The notes beneath the pieces are model-generated. The model was not told where the DNA came from and searched no databases. It saw only the letters and a program-made list of their open reading frames with translations. A stretch of 64,000 nt of DNA from positions 2,046,001-2,110,000 of the forward strand of contig NC_071350.1 of the NCBI RefSeq assembly GCF_027744825.2, given 5' to 3'. The DNA comes from Synchiropus splendidus. Its lineage: Eukaryota > Chordata > Actinopteri > Syngnathiformes > Callionymidae. The position numbers were made by a program, and so were the translations under genes. Below, in pieces: positions 1-12,360 of the stretch (within the stretch, counting starts at the first letter, position 1; each line of letters opens with the position of its first letter).

Positions 1-1881
1 TGGCGTTCTGGAACCCACCTTATCTCAGGCTGAAAACGCGTTTTCTGCATTGTGCCATAACTTTGCAGGGAAGCTTCAGAACATAAAATTTTCTCCTCCC
101 CCTACAGCAGAAAGGGTCTTTCTAGTAGTTGCACATCAAATCTAAGCTGTCTGATGAGTTTTTCCAAAGTTATCAACATTCTTATGTTTGGCGTTCCGGA
201 ATTGACCTTATCTCAGGCTGAAAACGCATTTTCTGCATTGTGCCATAACTTTGGAGGGAAGCTTTAGAACATGATATTTTCACTTCCCACTATAGCAGAA
301 ACGGTCTTTCTCGTAGTTGCACAACAAATCTAAGCTGTCTGAAGTGTTTTTCGAAAGTTTTCAACATTTTTATGTTTGGCTTTCCGGAACCCACCTTATC
401 TCAGGCTGAAAACGCGTGTTCTGCATTGTGCCATAACTTTGCAGGGAAGCTTCAGAAAATGAAATTTTCACCTCACACTATAGCAGAAAGGGTCTTTCTA
501 GTAGTTGCACAACAAATCTAAGCTGTCTGAAGTGTTTTTCAAAAGTTATCACCATTTTTATGTTTGGCGTTCCGGAATCGACCTTATCTCAGGATGAAAA
601 ATTGTTTTCTGCATTGTCCCATAACTTTGCAGCGAAGCTTCAGAACCTGAAATTTTGACCTCCCAAGATAGCAGAAAGGGTCTTTCTAGTAGTTGCACAT
701 CAAATCTAAGCTGTCTGAAGTGTTTTTCCAAAGTTATCAACATTTTTTTTGTTTGGCGTTCCGGAATCGACCTTATCTCAGGCCCAAAACGCGTTTTCTG
801 TATAGTGCCATAACTTCTCAGGGAAGCTTCAGAACAAGAAATGTTCTAGTCCCACTATTGCAGAAACGGTCATTCGAGTAGTTGCACATCAACTCTAAGC
901 TGTCTGAAATGTTTTTCCAAAGTTATCAACATTTTTTTGTTTGGCGTTCCGGAATCGACCTTATCTCAGGCCCAAAACGCGTTTTCTGTATTGTGCCATA
1001 ACTTCTCAGGGAAGCTTCAGAACAAGAAATGTTCTAGTCCCACTATTGCAGAAACGGTCTTTCTAGTAGTTGCACATCAACTCTAAGCTGTCTGAAATGT
1101 TTTTCCAAAGTTATCAACATTTTTACGTTTGGCGTTCCGGAACCCACCTTATCTCAGGCTGAACACGCGTTTTTTGCATTGTGCCATAACTTTGCAGGGA
1201 AGCTTCAGAACATGAAATTTTCTCCTCCCACTATAGCAGAAAGGGTCTTTCTAGTAGTTGCTCATCAAATCTAAGCTGTCTGATGAGTTTTTCCAAAGTT
1301 ATCAACATTCTTATGTTTGGCGTTCCGGAATTGACCTTATCTCAGGCTGAAAACGCGTTTTCTGCATTGTGCCATAACTTTGCAGGGAAGCTTTAGAACA
1401 TGATATTTTCACTACCCACTATAGCAGAAACGGTCTTTCTCGTAGTTGCACAACAAATCTAAGCTGTCTGAAGTGTTTTTCGAAAGTTTTCAACATTTTT
1501 ATGTTTGGTGTTCCTGAATCGACCTTATCTCAGGCCCAAAACGCGTTTTCTGCATTGTGCCATAACTTTGGAGGGAAGCTTCGGAACATGAAATTTTCAC
1601 CTCACACTATAGCAGAAAGGGTCTTTCTAGTAGTTTCACATCAAATCTAAGCTGTCTGAAGTGTTTTTCCAAAGTTATCAACATTTTTATGTTTGGCGTT
1701 GCGGAATCGACCTTATCTCAGGATGAAAAATCGTTTTCTGCATTGTCCCATAACTTTGCAGCGAAGCTTCAGAACCTGAAATTTTGACCTCCCAATATAG
1801 CAGAAAGGGTCTTTCTAGTAGTTGCACATCAAATCTAAGCTGTCTGAAGTGTTTTTCCAAAGTTATCAACATTTTTATGTT
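1..1881. repeat. Six-monomer higher-order repeat, 1,129-bp period
   Basis: The stretch from the window start to about 752 recurs at about 1130-1881, shifted by 1,129 bp (six monomers plus one T in an 8-T run near 743). Rare variants shared by both copies include GATGAG for GAAGTG in the spacer (near 155 and 1285), CATGATATTTTC with GCTTTAGAAC (near 270 and 1398), and the pair CAGCGAAGC/AACCTGAAA (near 630 and 1760). Agreement is patchy at 378-460. The left copy continues beyond the window edge. Confidence 0.8.
755..1130. repeat. Tandem pair of a divergent monomer variant
   Basis: Two adjacent monomers (755-942 and 943-1130) share a private signature: CCCAAAACGCG in place of CTGAAAACGCG, AACTTCTCAGGG, and AAGAAATGTTCTAGTCCC with an ATTGCAG. 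I saw only a few differences between them (ATAGTGCC against ATTGTGCC, CATTCGAG against CTTTCTAG). A third member lies at 2259-2446. They look like a recent single-monomer duplication plus one dispersed copy. Confidence 0.8.
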
Positions 1882-3030
1882 TGGCGTTGCGGAATCGACC
1901 TTATCTCAGGCTGAAAACGCGTTTTACGCATTGTGCCATAACTTTGCAGGGAAGATTCAGAACATGAAAATTTCACCTCCCACTACAGCAGAAAGGGTCT
2001 TTCTAGTAGTTGCAGATCAAATCTAAGCTGTCTGATGCGTTTCTTCAAAGTTATCAACATTTTTATGTTTGGCGCACCGGAATCGACCTTATCTCAGGCT
2101 GAAAACGCGTTTTACGCATGGTGCCATAACTTTGCAGGGAAGCTTCAGGACATGAAATTTTCACCTCCCACTATAGCAGAAAGGGTCTTTCTAGTAGTTT
2201 CACATCAAATCTAAGCTGTCTGAAGTGTGTTTCCAAAGTTATCAACATTTTTTTGTTTGGCGTTCCGGAATCGACCTTATCTCAGGCCCAAAACGCGTTT
2301 TCTGTGTTGTGCCATAACTTCTCAGGGAAGCTTCAGAACAAGAAATGTTCTAGTCCCACTATTGCAGAAACGGTCTTTCTAGTAGTTGCACATCAACTCT
2401 AAGCTGTCTGAAATGTTTTTCCAAAGTTATCAACATTTTTACGTTTGGCGTACCGGAATCGACCTTATCTCAGGCTGAAAACGCGTTTTACGCATGGTGC
2501 CATAACTATGCAGGGAAGCTTCAGAAAATGAAATTTTCACCTCCCACTATAGCAGAAAGGGTCTTTCTAGTAGTTGCACATCAAAACTAAGCTGTCTGAA
2601 GTGTTTTTCGATAGTTATCAACATTTTTATGTTTGGCGTTCCGGAATCGACCTTATCTCAGGATGAAAAATCGTTTTCTGCATTGTGCCATAACTTTGCA
2701 GGGAAGCTTCAGAACATGAAATGTTCACATCCCACTATAGCAGAAAGGGTCTTTTTATTAGTTGCACAACAAATTTAAGCTGTCTGAAGTGTTTTTCCAA
2801 AGTTATGAAAATTTTTATGTTTGGCGTTCCGGATCCCACCTTATCTCAAGCTGAAAACGCGGTTTCTGCATTGTGCCAAAACTTTGCTGGGAAGCTTCAG
2901 AACATGAAATTTTCACGACACACTGTAGCAGAAAGGGTCTTTCTAGTAGTTGCACATCAAATCTAAGCTGTCTGAAGTGTTTTTCGAAAGTTATCAACAT
3001 TTTTATGTTTGGCGTTCCGGAACCCACCTT
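1882..3030. repeat. Mixed satellite monomers, no clear local period
   Basis: About six monomers alternate between the ACGC and CTGC types and include the variant at 2259-2446. I saw no block repeat with near-identical copies here and nothing other than satellite sequence. Confidence 0.7.
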
Positions 3031-3540
3031 ATCTCAAGCTGAAAACGCGTTTTCTGCATTGTGGCATAACTTCTCAGGGAAGCTTCAGAACATGAAATGT
3101 TCACCTCCCACTATAGCAGAAAGGGTCTTTCTAGTAGTTGCACATCAAATCTGAGCTGTCTGAAGTGTTTTTCCAAAGTTATCAACATTTTTATGTTTGG
3201 CGTTCCAGAATCGACCTTATCTCAGGCTGAAAACGCGTTTTACGCATTGTGCAATAACTTTGCAGGGAAGCATCAGAAAATGAAATTTTCACGTCCCACT
3301 ATAGTAGAAAGGGTCTTCCTAATAGTTGCACATCAAATCTAAGCTGTCTGAAGTGTTTTTCGAAAGTTATCAGCATTTTTATGTTTGGCGTCCCGGAACC
3401 CACCTTATCTCAAGCTGAAAACGCGTGTTCAGCATTGTGCCATAACTTTGCAGGGAAGCTTCAGAACATGAAATTTTCACCTCCCACTATAGCAGAAAGG
3501 GTCTTTCTAGTAGTTGCACATCAAATCTAAGCTGTCTGAT

Positions 3541-3970
3541 GTGTTTTTCCAAAGTTATCAACATTTTTATGTTTGGCGTTCCGGAATCGACCTTATCTCA
3601 GGCTGAAAACGCGTTTTACGCATTGTGCCATAACTTTTCTGGGAACCTTTAGAACATGAAATTTTCACCTCCCACTATAGCAGAAAGGGTCTTTCTAGTA
3701 GTTGCACATCAGATCTAAGCTGTCTGAAGTGTTGTTCCAAAGTTATCAACATTTTTACGTTTGGCGTTTCGGAAACCACCTTATCTCAGGCTGATAATGC
3801 GTTTTTTACATTGTGCCATAACCTCTTAGGGAAGCTTGAGAACATGAAATGTTCACCTCCCACTATAGCAGAAATGGTCATTCTAGCAGTTGCACATCAA
3901 ATCTAAGCTGTCTGAAGTGTTCTTCCAAAGTTAGCAACATTTTTACGCTTGCCGTTCCGGAACCCACCTT
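3541..3970. repeat. Three-monomer module, first of four copies
   Basis: This stretch has three successive signatures: CTTTTCTGGGAACCTTTAG; then TTTCGGAAACCACC with GATAATGCG and TTAGGGAAGCTTGAG; then AAATGGTCATTCTAGCAG with TTCTTCCAAAGTTAG and a CTTGCCGTTCC. The same succession occurs at 6173-6602, 7677-8106 and 8993-9422, with spacings of 14, 8 and 7 monomers. This copy differs from the others at a few sites (TTTTTTACATTG, AACCTCTTAG, TTAGCAACA). A more diverged version of the second and third parts lies near 11600-11830. Confidence 0.85.
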
Positions 3971-5052
3971 ATCTCAGGCTGAAAACGCTTTTTCTGCATT
4001 GTGCCATTACTTCTCAGGGAAGCTTCAGAACATGAAATGTTCACCTCCCACTATAGCAGAAAGGGTCTTTCTAGTAGTTGCATATCAAATCTAAGCTGTC
4101 TGAAGTGTTTTTCCAAAGTTATCAACATTTTTATGTTTGGCGTTCCGGAATCGACCTTATCTCAGGCTGAAAACTCGTTTTACGCATTGTGCCATTACTT
4201 TGCAGGGAAGCTTCAGAAAATGAAATTTTCACCTCCCACTATAGCAGAAAGGGTCTTTCCAGTAGTTGCACATCAAATCTAAGCTGTCTGAAGTGTTTTT
4301 CCAAACTTATCAACATTTTTATGTTTGGCGTTCCTGAACCCACCTTATCTCAGGCTGAAAACAGGTTTTCTGCATTGTGCCATAACTTTGCAGGGAAGCT
4401 TCAGAACATGAAATTTTCACGTCCCACTATAGCAGAAAGGGTCTTTCTAGTAGTTGCACATCAAATCTAAGCTGTCTGAAGTGTTTTTCCAAAGTTATCA
4501 ACATTTTTATGTTTGGCGTTCCGGAACCCACCTTATCTCAGGCTGAAAACAGGTTTTCTGCATTGTGCCATAACTTTGCAGGGAAGCTTCAGAACAAGAA
4601 ATTTTCACGTCCCACTATAGCAGAAAGGGTCTTTCTAGTAGTTGCACATCAAATCTAAGCTGTCTGAAGTGTTTTTCGAATGTTATCAACATTTTTATGT
4701 TTGGCGTTCCAGAATCGACCTTATCTCAGGCTGAAAACGGGTTGTCTGCATCGTGCCATAACTTTGCATGGAAGCTTCCGAACATGAAATTTTAACCTCC
4801 CACTATAGCAGAAAGGGTCTTTCTAGTAGTTGCACATCAAATCTAAGCTGTCTGAAGTGTTTTTCCAAAGTTATCAACATTTTTATGTTTGGCGTTCCAG
4901 AATCGACCTTATCTCAGGCTGAAAACGCGTTTTACGCATTGTGCAATAACTTTGCAGGGAAGCATCAGAAAATGAAATTTTCACGTCCCACTATAGCAGA
5001 AAGGGTCTTCCTAGTAGTTGCACATCAAATCTAAGCTGTCTGAAGTGTTTTT

Positions 5053-6180
5053 CCAAAGTTATCAACATTTTTATGTTTGGCGTTCCTGAACCCACCTTAT
5101 CTCAGGCTGAAAACAGGTTTTCTGCATTGTGCCATAACTTTGCAGGGAAGCTTCTGAACATGAAATTTTCACCTCCCACTATAGCAGAAAGGGTCTTTCT
5201 AGTAGTTGCACATCAAATCTAAGCTGTCTGAAGTGTTTTTCCAAAGTTATCAACATTTTTATGTTTGGCGTTCCAGAATCGAACTTATCTCAGGCTGAAA
5301 ACGGGTTGTCTGCATCGTGCCATAACTTTGCATGGAAGCTTCCGAACATGAAATTTTAACCTCCCACTATAGCAGAAAGGGTCTTTCTAGTAGTTGCACA
5401 TCAAATCTATGCTGTCTGATGTGTTTTACCAAAGTTATCAACATTTTTATGTTTGGCGTTCCGGAATCGACCTTATCTTAGTCTGAAAACGCGTTTTACA
5501 CATTGTGCAATAACTTTGCAGGGAAGCTTCAGAAAATGAAATTTTCACCTCCCACTATAGCAGAAAGGGTCTTTCTAGTAGTTGCACATCAAATCTAAGC
5601 TGTCTGAAGTGTTGTTCCAAAGTTATCAACATTTTTATGTTTGGCGTTCCTGAACCCACCTTATCTCAGGCTGAAAACAGGTTTTCTGCATTGTGCCATA
5701 ACTTTGCAGGGAAGCTTCAGAACATGAAATTTTCACCTCCCACTATAGCAGAAAGGGTCTTTCTAGTAGTTGCACATCAAATCTAAGCTGTCTGAAGTGT
5801 TTTTCCAAAGTTATCAACATTTTTATGTTTGGCGTTCCAGAATCGAACTTATCTCAGGCTGAAAACGGGTTGTCTGCATCGTGCCATAACTTTGCATGGA
5901 AGCTTCCGAACATGAAATTTTAACCTCCCACTATAGCAGAAAGGGTCTTTCTAGTAGTTGCACATCAAATCTATGCTGTCTGATGTGTTTTACCAAAGTT
6001 ATCAACATTTTTATGTTTGGCGTTCCGGAATCGACCTTATCTTAGTCTGAAAACGCGTTTTACACATTGTGCAATAACTTTGCAGGGAAGCTTCAGAAAA
6101 TGAAATTTTCACCTCCCACTATAGCAGAAAGGGTCTTTCTAGTAGTTGCACATCAAATCTAAGCTGTCTGAAGTGTTTTT
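5053..6180. repeat. Three-monomer higher-order repeat, two copies (564 bp)
   Basis: The block 5053-5616 is repeated directly as 5617-6180, shifted by exactly 564 bp. Both copies carry GAACAGG-type AACAGGTTTTC, then AACGGGTTGTCTGCATCG with CATGGAAGCTTCC, then TCTATGCTG, TTTTACC and CTTAGTCTG with TTTTACACATTGTGC. I noticed only isolated differences (CTTCTGAAC near 5152 against CTTCAGAAC near 5716, and GTTGTTCC against GTTTTTCC at the copy boundary). Near-identity indicates a recent event. The third unit type also appears near 10170 and 18030. Confidence 0.9.
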
Positions 6181-6602
6181 CCAAAGTTATCAACATTTTT
6201 ATGTTTGGCGTTCCGGAATCGACCTTATCTCAGGCTGAAAACGCGTTTTACGCATTGTGCCATAACTTTTCTGGGAACCTTTAGAACATGAAATTTTCAC
6301 CTCCCACTATAGCAGAAAGGGTCTTTCTAGTAGTTGCACATCAAATCTAAGCTGTCTGAAGTGTTGTTCCAAAGTTATCAACATTTTTACGTTTGGCGTT
6401 TCGGAAACCACCTTATCTCAGGCTGATAATGCGTTTTTTGCATTGTGCCATAACTTCTTAGGGAAGCTTGAGAACATGAAATGTTCACCTCCCACTATAG
6501 CAGAAATGGTCATTCTAGCAGTTGCACATCAAATCTAAGCTGTCTGAAGTGTTCTTCCAAAGTTAGAAACATTTTTACGCTTGCCGTTCCGGAACCCACC
6601 TT
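6173..6602. repeat. Three-monomer module, second copy
   Basis: This is the same module as at 3541-3970, joined directly to the end of the 564-bp repeat pair. It carries TTAGAAACA in place of TTAGCAACA, as do the copies at 7677 and 8993. Those three are therefore closer to each other than to the 3541 copy. Confidence 0.85.
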
Positions 6603-7166
6603 ATCTCAGGTTGAAAACGCGTTTTCTGCATTGTGCCATAACTTCTCTGGGAAGCTTCAGAACATGAAATTTTGACCTCCCACTATAGCAGAAAGGGTCT
6701 TTCTAGTAGTTGCACATCAAATCTAAGCTGTCTGATGTGTTTTTCCAAAGTTATCAACATTTTTATGTTTGGCGTTCCGGAAGAGACCTTATCTTAGGCT
6801 GAAAACGCGTTTTACGCATTGTGCAATAACTTTGCAGGGAAGCTTCAGAACATGAAATGTTCACCTCCCACTATAGCAGAAAGGGTCTTTCTAGTAGTTG
6901 CTCATCAAATCTAAGCTGTCTGAAGTGTTTTTCCAAAGTTATCAACATTTTTATGTTTGGCGTTCCTGAACCCACCTTATCTCAGGCTGAAAACAGGTTT
7001 TCTGCATTGTGCCATAACTTTGCAGGGAAGCTTCAGAACATGAAATTTTCACGTCCCACTATAGCAGAAAGGGCCTTTCTAGTAGTTGCACATCAAATCT
7101 AAGCTGTCTGAAGTGTTTTTCGAATGTTATCAACATTTTTATGTTTGGCGTTCCAGAATCGACCTT

Positions 7167-8111
7167 ATCTCAAGCTGAAAACGCGTTTTCTGCATTGTGG
7201 CATAACTTCTCAGGGAAGCTTCAGAACATGAAATGTTCACCTCCCACTATAGCAGAAAGGGTCTTTCTAGTAGTTGCACATCAAATCTGAGCTGTCTGAA
7301 GTGTTTTTCCAAAGTTATCAACATTTTTATGTTTGGCGTTCCAGAATCGACCTTGTCTCTGGCTGAAAACGCGTTTTACGCATTGTGCAATAACTTTGCA
7401 GGGAAGCATCAGAAAATGAAATTTTCACGTCCCACTATAGTAGAAAGGGTCTTCCTAGTAGTTGCACATCAAATCTAAGCTGTCTGAAGTGTTTTTCGAA
7501 AGTTATCAACATTTTTATGTTTGGCGTCCCGGAACCCACCTTATCTCAAGCTGAAAACGCGTGTTCAGCATTGTGCCATAACTTTGCAGGGAAGCTTCAG
7601 AACATGAAATTTTCACCTCCCACTATAGCAGAAATGGTCTTTCTAGTAGTTGCACATCAAATCTAAGCTGTCTGAAGTGTTTTTCCAAAGTTATCAACAT
7701 TTTTATGTTTGGCGTTCCGGAATCGACCTTATCTCAGGCTGAAAACGCGTTTTACGCACTGTGCCTTAACTTTTCTGGGAACCTTTAGAACATGAAATTT
7801 TCACCTCCCACTATAGCAGAAAGGGTCTTTCTAGTAGTTGCACATCAAATCTAAGCTGTCTGAAGTGTTGTTCCAAAGTTATCAACATTTTTACGTTTGG
7901 CGTTTCGGAAACCACCTTATCTCAGGCTGATAATGCGTTTTTTGCATTGTGCCATAACTTCTTAGGGAAGCTTGAGAACATGAAATGTTCACCTCCCACT
8001 ATAGCAGAAATGGTCATTCTAGCAGTTGCACATCAAATCTAAGCTGTCTGAAGTGTTCTTCCAAAGTTAGAAACATTTTTACGCTTGCCGTTCCGGAACC
8101 CACCTTATCTC
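7167..8111. repeat. Copy of 3031-3975 at a 22-monomer offset
   Basis: The sequence follows 3031-3975 with a constant 4,136-bp shift (22 x 188). Shared rare features are GTGGCATAACTTCTC (near 3061 and 7197), TCTGAGCTG (near 3151 and 7287), CATCAGAAAATG, a GGCGTCCCGG spacer and GTGTTCAGCATTG. Scattered single differences include TGTCTCTGGCTG near 7350 and CACTGTGCCTTAAC near 7757. The copy runs into the third occurrence of the three-monomer module. Confidence 0.8.
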
Positions 8112-10118
8112 AGGTTGAAAACGCGTTTTCTGCATTGTGCCATAACTTTGCAGGGAAGCTTCAGAACATGAAATTTTCACGTCCCACTATAGCAGAAAGG
8201 GTCTTTCTAGTAGTTGCACATCAAATCTAAGCTGTCTGAAGTGTTTTTCGAATGTTATCAACATTTTTATGTTTGGCGTTCCAGAATCGACCTTATCTCA
8301 GGCTGAAAACGGGTTGTCTGCATTGTGCCATAACTTTGCATGGAAGCTTCCGAAAATGAAATTTTAACCTCCCACTATAGCAGAAAGGGTCTTTCTAGTA
8401 GTTGCACATCAAATCTAAGCTGTCTGAAGTGTTTTTCCAAAGTTATCAACATTTTTATGTTTGGCGTTCCTGAACCCACCTTATCTCAGGCTGAAAACAG
8501 GTTTTCTGCATTGTGCCATAACTTTGCAGGGAAGCTTCAGAACATGAAATTTTCACGTCCCACTATAGCAGAAAGGGTCTTTCTAGTAGTTGCACATCAA
8601 ATCTAAGCTGTCTGAAGTGTTTTTCGAATGTCATCAACATTTTTATGTTTGGCGTTCCAGAATCGACCTTATCTCAGGCTGAAAACGTGTTGTCTGCATT
8701 GTGCCATAACTTTGCATGGAAGCTTCCGAACATGAAATTTTAACCTCCCACTATAGCAGAAAGGGTCTTTCTAGTAGTTGCACATCAAATCTAAGCTGTC
8801 TGAAGTGTTTTTCGAATGTCATCAACATTTTTATGTTTGGCGTTCCAGAATCGACCTTATCTCAGGCTGAAAACGTGTTGTCTGCATTGTGCCATAACTT
8901 TGCAGGGAAGCTTCAGAACATGAAATTTTAACCTCCCACTATAGCAGAAATGGTCTTTCTAGTAGTTGCACATCAAATCTAAGCTGTCTGAAGTGTTTTT
9001 CCAAAGTTATCAACATTTTTATGTTTGGCGTTCCGGAATCGACCTTATCTCAGGCTGAAAACGCGTTTTACGCACTGTGCCTTAACTTTTCTGGGAACCT
9101 TTAGAACATGAAATTTTCACCTCCCACTATAGCAGAAAGGGTCTTTCTAGTAGTTGCACATCAAATCTAAGCTGTCTGAAGTGTTGTTCCAAAGTTATCA
9201 ACATTTTTACGTTTGGCGTTTCGGAAACCACCTTATCTCAGGCTGATAATGCGTTTTTTGCATTGTGCCATAACTTCTTAGGGAAGCTTGAGAACATGAA
9301 ATGTTCACCTCCCACTATAGCAGAAATGGTCATTCTAGCAGTTGCACATCAAATCTAAGCTGTCTGAAGTGTTCTTCCAAAGTTAGAAACATTTTTACGC
9401 TTGCCGTTCCGGAACCCACCTTATCTCAGGTTGAAAACGCGTTTTCTGCATTGTGCCATAACTTTGCAGGGAAGCTTCAGAACATGAAATTTTCACGTCC
9501 CACTATAGCAGAAAGGGTCTTTCTAGTAGTTGCACATCAAATCTAAGCTGTCTGAAGTGTTTTTCGAATGTTATCAACATTTTTATGTTTGGCGTTCCAG
9601 AATCGACCTTATCTCAGGCTGAAAACGGGTTGTCTGCATTGTGCCATAACTTTGCATGGAAGCTTCCGAAAATGAAATTTTAACCTCCCACTATAGCAGA
9701 AAGGGTCTTTCTAGTAGTTGCACATCAAATCTAAGCTGTCTGAAGTGTTTTTCCAAAGTTATCAACATTTTTATGTTTGGCGTTCCTGAACCCACCTTAT
9801 CTCAGGCTGAAAACAGGTTTTCTGCATTGTGCCATAACTTTGCAGGGAAGCTTCAGAACATGAAATTTTCACGTCCCACTATAGCAGAAAGGGTCTTTCT
9901 AGTAGTTGCACATCAAATCTAAGCTGTCTGAAGTGTTTTTCGAATGTCATCAACATTTTTATGTTTGGCGTTCCAGAATCGACCTTATCTCAGGCTGAAA
10001 ACGTGTTGTCTGCATTGTGCCATAACTTTGCATGGAAGCTTCCGAACATGAAATTTTAACCTCCCACTATAGCAGAAAGGGTCTTTCTAGTAGTTGCACA
10101 TCAAATCTAAGCTGTCTG
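7615..10118. repeat. Seven-monomer higher-order repeat, two copies (1,316 bp)
   Basis: The stretch 7615-8802 matches 8931-10118 at a constant 1,316-bp shift (7 x 188), with no difference that I noticed. Diagnostic sites in both are AAATGGTC at the start, CACTGTGCCTTAACTTTTC, the GATAATGCG module, TTCGAATGTTATC, AACGGGTTGTC with CCGAAAATG, and TTCGAATGTCATC with AACGTGTTGTC. The copies part at 8803/10119, where the second switches to GATGTGTTTTACC. The intervening 8803-8930 is a tandem repeat of its neighbour monomer. Confidence 0.9.
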
Positions 10119-12360
10119 ATGTGTTTTACCAAAGTTATCAACATTTTTATGTTTGGCGTTCCGGAATCGACCTTATCTTAGTCTGAAAACGCGTTTTACA
10201 CATTGTGCAATAACTTTGCAGGGAAGCTTCAGAACATGAAATGTTCACATCCCACTATAGCAGAAACGGTCTTTCTAGTAGTTGCACATCAAATCTAAGC
10301 TGTCTGAAGTGTTTTTCGAAAGTTATCAACATTTTTATGTTTGGCGTTCCGGAATCGACCTTATCTCAGGCTGAAAACGCGTTTTACGCATTGTGCCATA
10401 ACTTTGCGGGGAAGCTTCAGAACATGAAATGTTCACCTCCCACTATAGCAGAAAGGGTCTTTCTCGTAGTTGCACATCAAATGTAAGCTGTCTGAAGTGG
10501 TTTTCCAAAGTGATCAACATTTTTATGTTTTGCGTTCCGGAATCAACCTTATCTCAGGCTGAAAAAGCGTTTTCTGCATTATGCCATAACTTTGCAGGGA
10601 AGCTTCAGAACATGAAATTTTCACCTCCCACTATACCAGAAAGGGTCTTTCTAGTAGTTGCACATCAAATCTAAGCTGTCTGAAGTGTTTTTCCAAAGTT
10701 ATCCACATATTTTTGTTGGGCGTTCCGGAATCGACCTTATCTCAGGCTGAAAACGCGTTTTCTGCATTGTGCCATAACTTTGCAGGGAAGCTTCAGAAAA
10801 TGAAATTTTCACGTCGCACTATTCCAGAAAGGGTCTTTCTTGTAGTTGCACATCAAATCTAAGCTGTCTGAAGTGTTTTTCCAAAATTATCAACATTTTT
10901 ATGTTTGGCGTTCCGGAACCCACCTTATCTCAAGCTGAAAACGCGTTTTCTGCATTGTGCCATAACTTTGCTGGGAAGCTTCAGAACATGAAATTTTCAC
11001 GTCCCACTATAGCAGAAAGGGTCTTTCTAGTAGTTGCACATCAAATCTAAGCTGTCTGGCGTTCCGGAATCGACCTTATCTCAGGCTGAAAACGCGTTTT
11101 ACGCATTGTGCCATAACTTTGCAGGGAAGCTTCAGAAAATGAAATTTTCACCTCCCACTATAGCAGAAAGGGTCTTTCTAGTAGTTGCACATCAAATCTA
11201 AGCTGTCTGAAGTGTTTTTCGAAAGTTATCAACATTTTTATGTTTGGCCTTCCGGAATCGACCTTATCTCAGGATGAAAAATCGTTTTACGCATTGTGCC
11301 ATAACTTTGCAGGGAAGCTTCAGAAAATGAAAATTTCACCTCCCACTATAGCAAAAAGGGTCTTTCTAGTAGTTGCACATCAAATCTAAGCTGTCTGAAG
11401 TGTTTTTCGAAAGTTATAAACATTTTTATATTTGGCGTTCCAGAATCGACCTTATCTCATGCTGAAAACGCGTTGTCTGCATTGTGCCATAACTTTGCAT
11501 GGAAGCTTTCGAACATGAAATTTTAACCTCCCACTATAGCAGAAAGGGTCTTTCTAGTAGTTGCACATCAAATCTAAGCTGTCTGATGTGTTTTTCCTAA
11601 GTTATCAACATTTTTACGTTTGGCGTTTCGGAAACCACCTTATCTCAGGCTGATAATGCGTTTTCTGCATTGTGCCATAACCTCTCAGGGAAGCTTTAGA
11701 ACATGAAACGTTCACCTCCCACTATAGCAGAAATGTTCTTTCTAGTAGTTGCACATCAAATCTAAGCTGTCTGAAGTGTTCTTCCAAAGTTAGCAACATT
11801 TTTACGCTTGCCGTTCCGGAACCCACCTTATCTCAGGCTGAAAACGCGTTTTCTGCATTGTGCCATAACTTCTCGGGGAAGCTTCAGACCATGAAATTTT
11901 GACATCCCACTATAGCAGAAAGGGTATTTCTAGTAGTTGCACATCAGATCTAAGCTGTCTGAAGTGTTTTTCGAAAGTTATCAACATTTTTATGTTTGGC
12001 GTTCCGGAACCCACCTTATCTCAAGCTGAAAACGCGTTTTCTGCATTGTGCCATAACTTTGCATGGAAGCGTCAGAACATGAAATGTTCACCTCCCACAA
12101 TAGCAGAAAGGGTCTTTCTAGTAGTTGCTCATCTAATCTAAGCAGTCTGAAGTGTTTTTCGAAAGTTATCAACATTTTTATGTTTGCCGTTCCAGAATCG
12201 ACCTTATTTCAGGCTAAAAAAGCGTTGTCTGCATTGTGCGATTACTTTGCATGGAAGCTTCCGAACATGAAATTTTAACCTCCCACTATAGCAGAAAGGG
12301 TCTTTCTAGCAGTTGCACATCAAATCTAAGCTGTCTGAAGTGTTTTTCGAAAGTTATCAA
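10119..12360. repeat. Mixed satellite monomers
   Basis: About twelve monomers of mixed type. They include GTTATCCACATATTTTTG near 10700, a spacer variant that reappears near 16120, 19510, 19885 and 44995, and a diverged copy of the GATAATGCG module near 11600-11830. One monomer is short (10907-11057). I saw no near-identical block longer than about one monomer, and nothing but satellite. Confidence 0.7.
10907..11057. repeat. 151-bp monomer with a 37-bp internal deletion
   Basis: The distance between successive GGCGTTCCGG starts is 151 bp instead of 188. Sequence runs from GCTGTCTG directly into GCGTTCCGG near 11058, so the spacer holding both T5 tracts (unit 152-188) is lost. The array resumes with the normal unit but 37 bp out of the previous 188-bp phase. 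I saw no second copy of this junction in the window. Confidence 0.9.
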
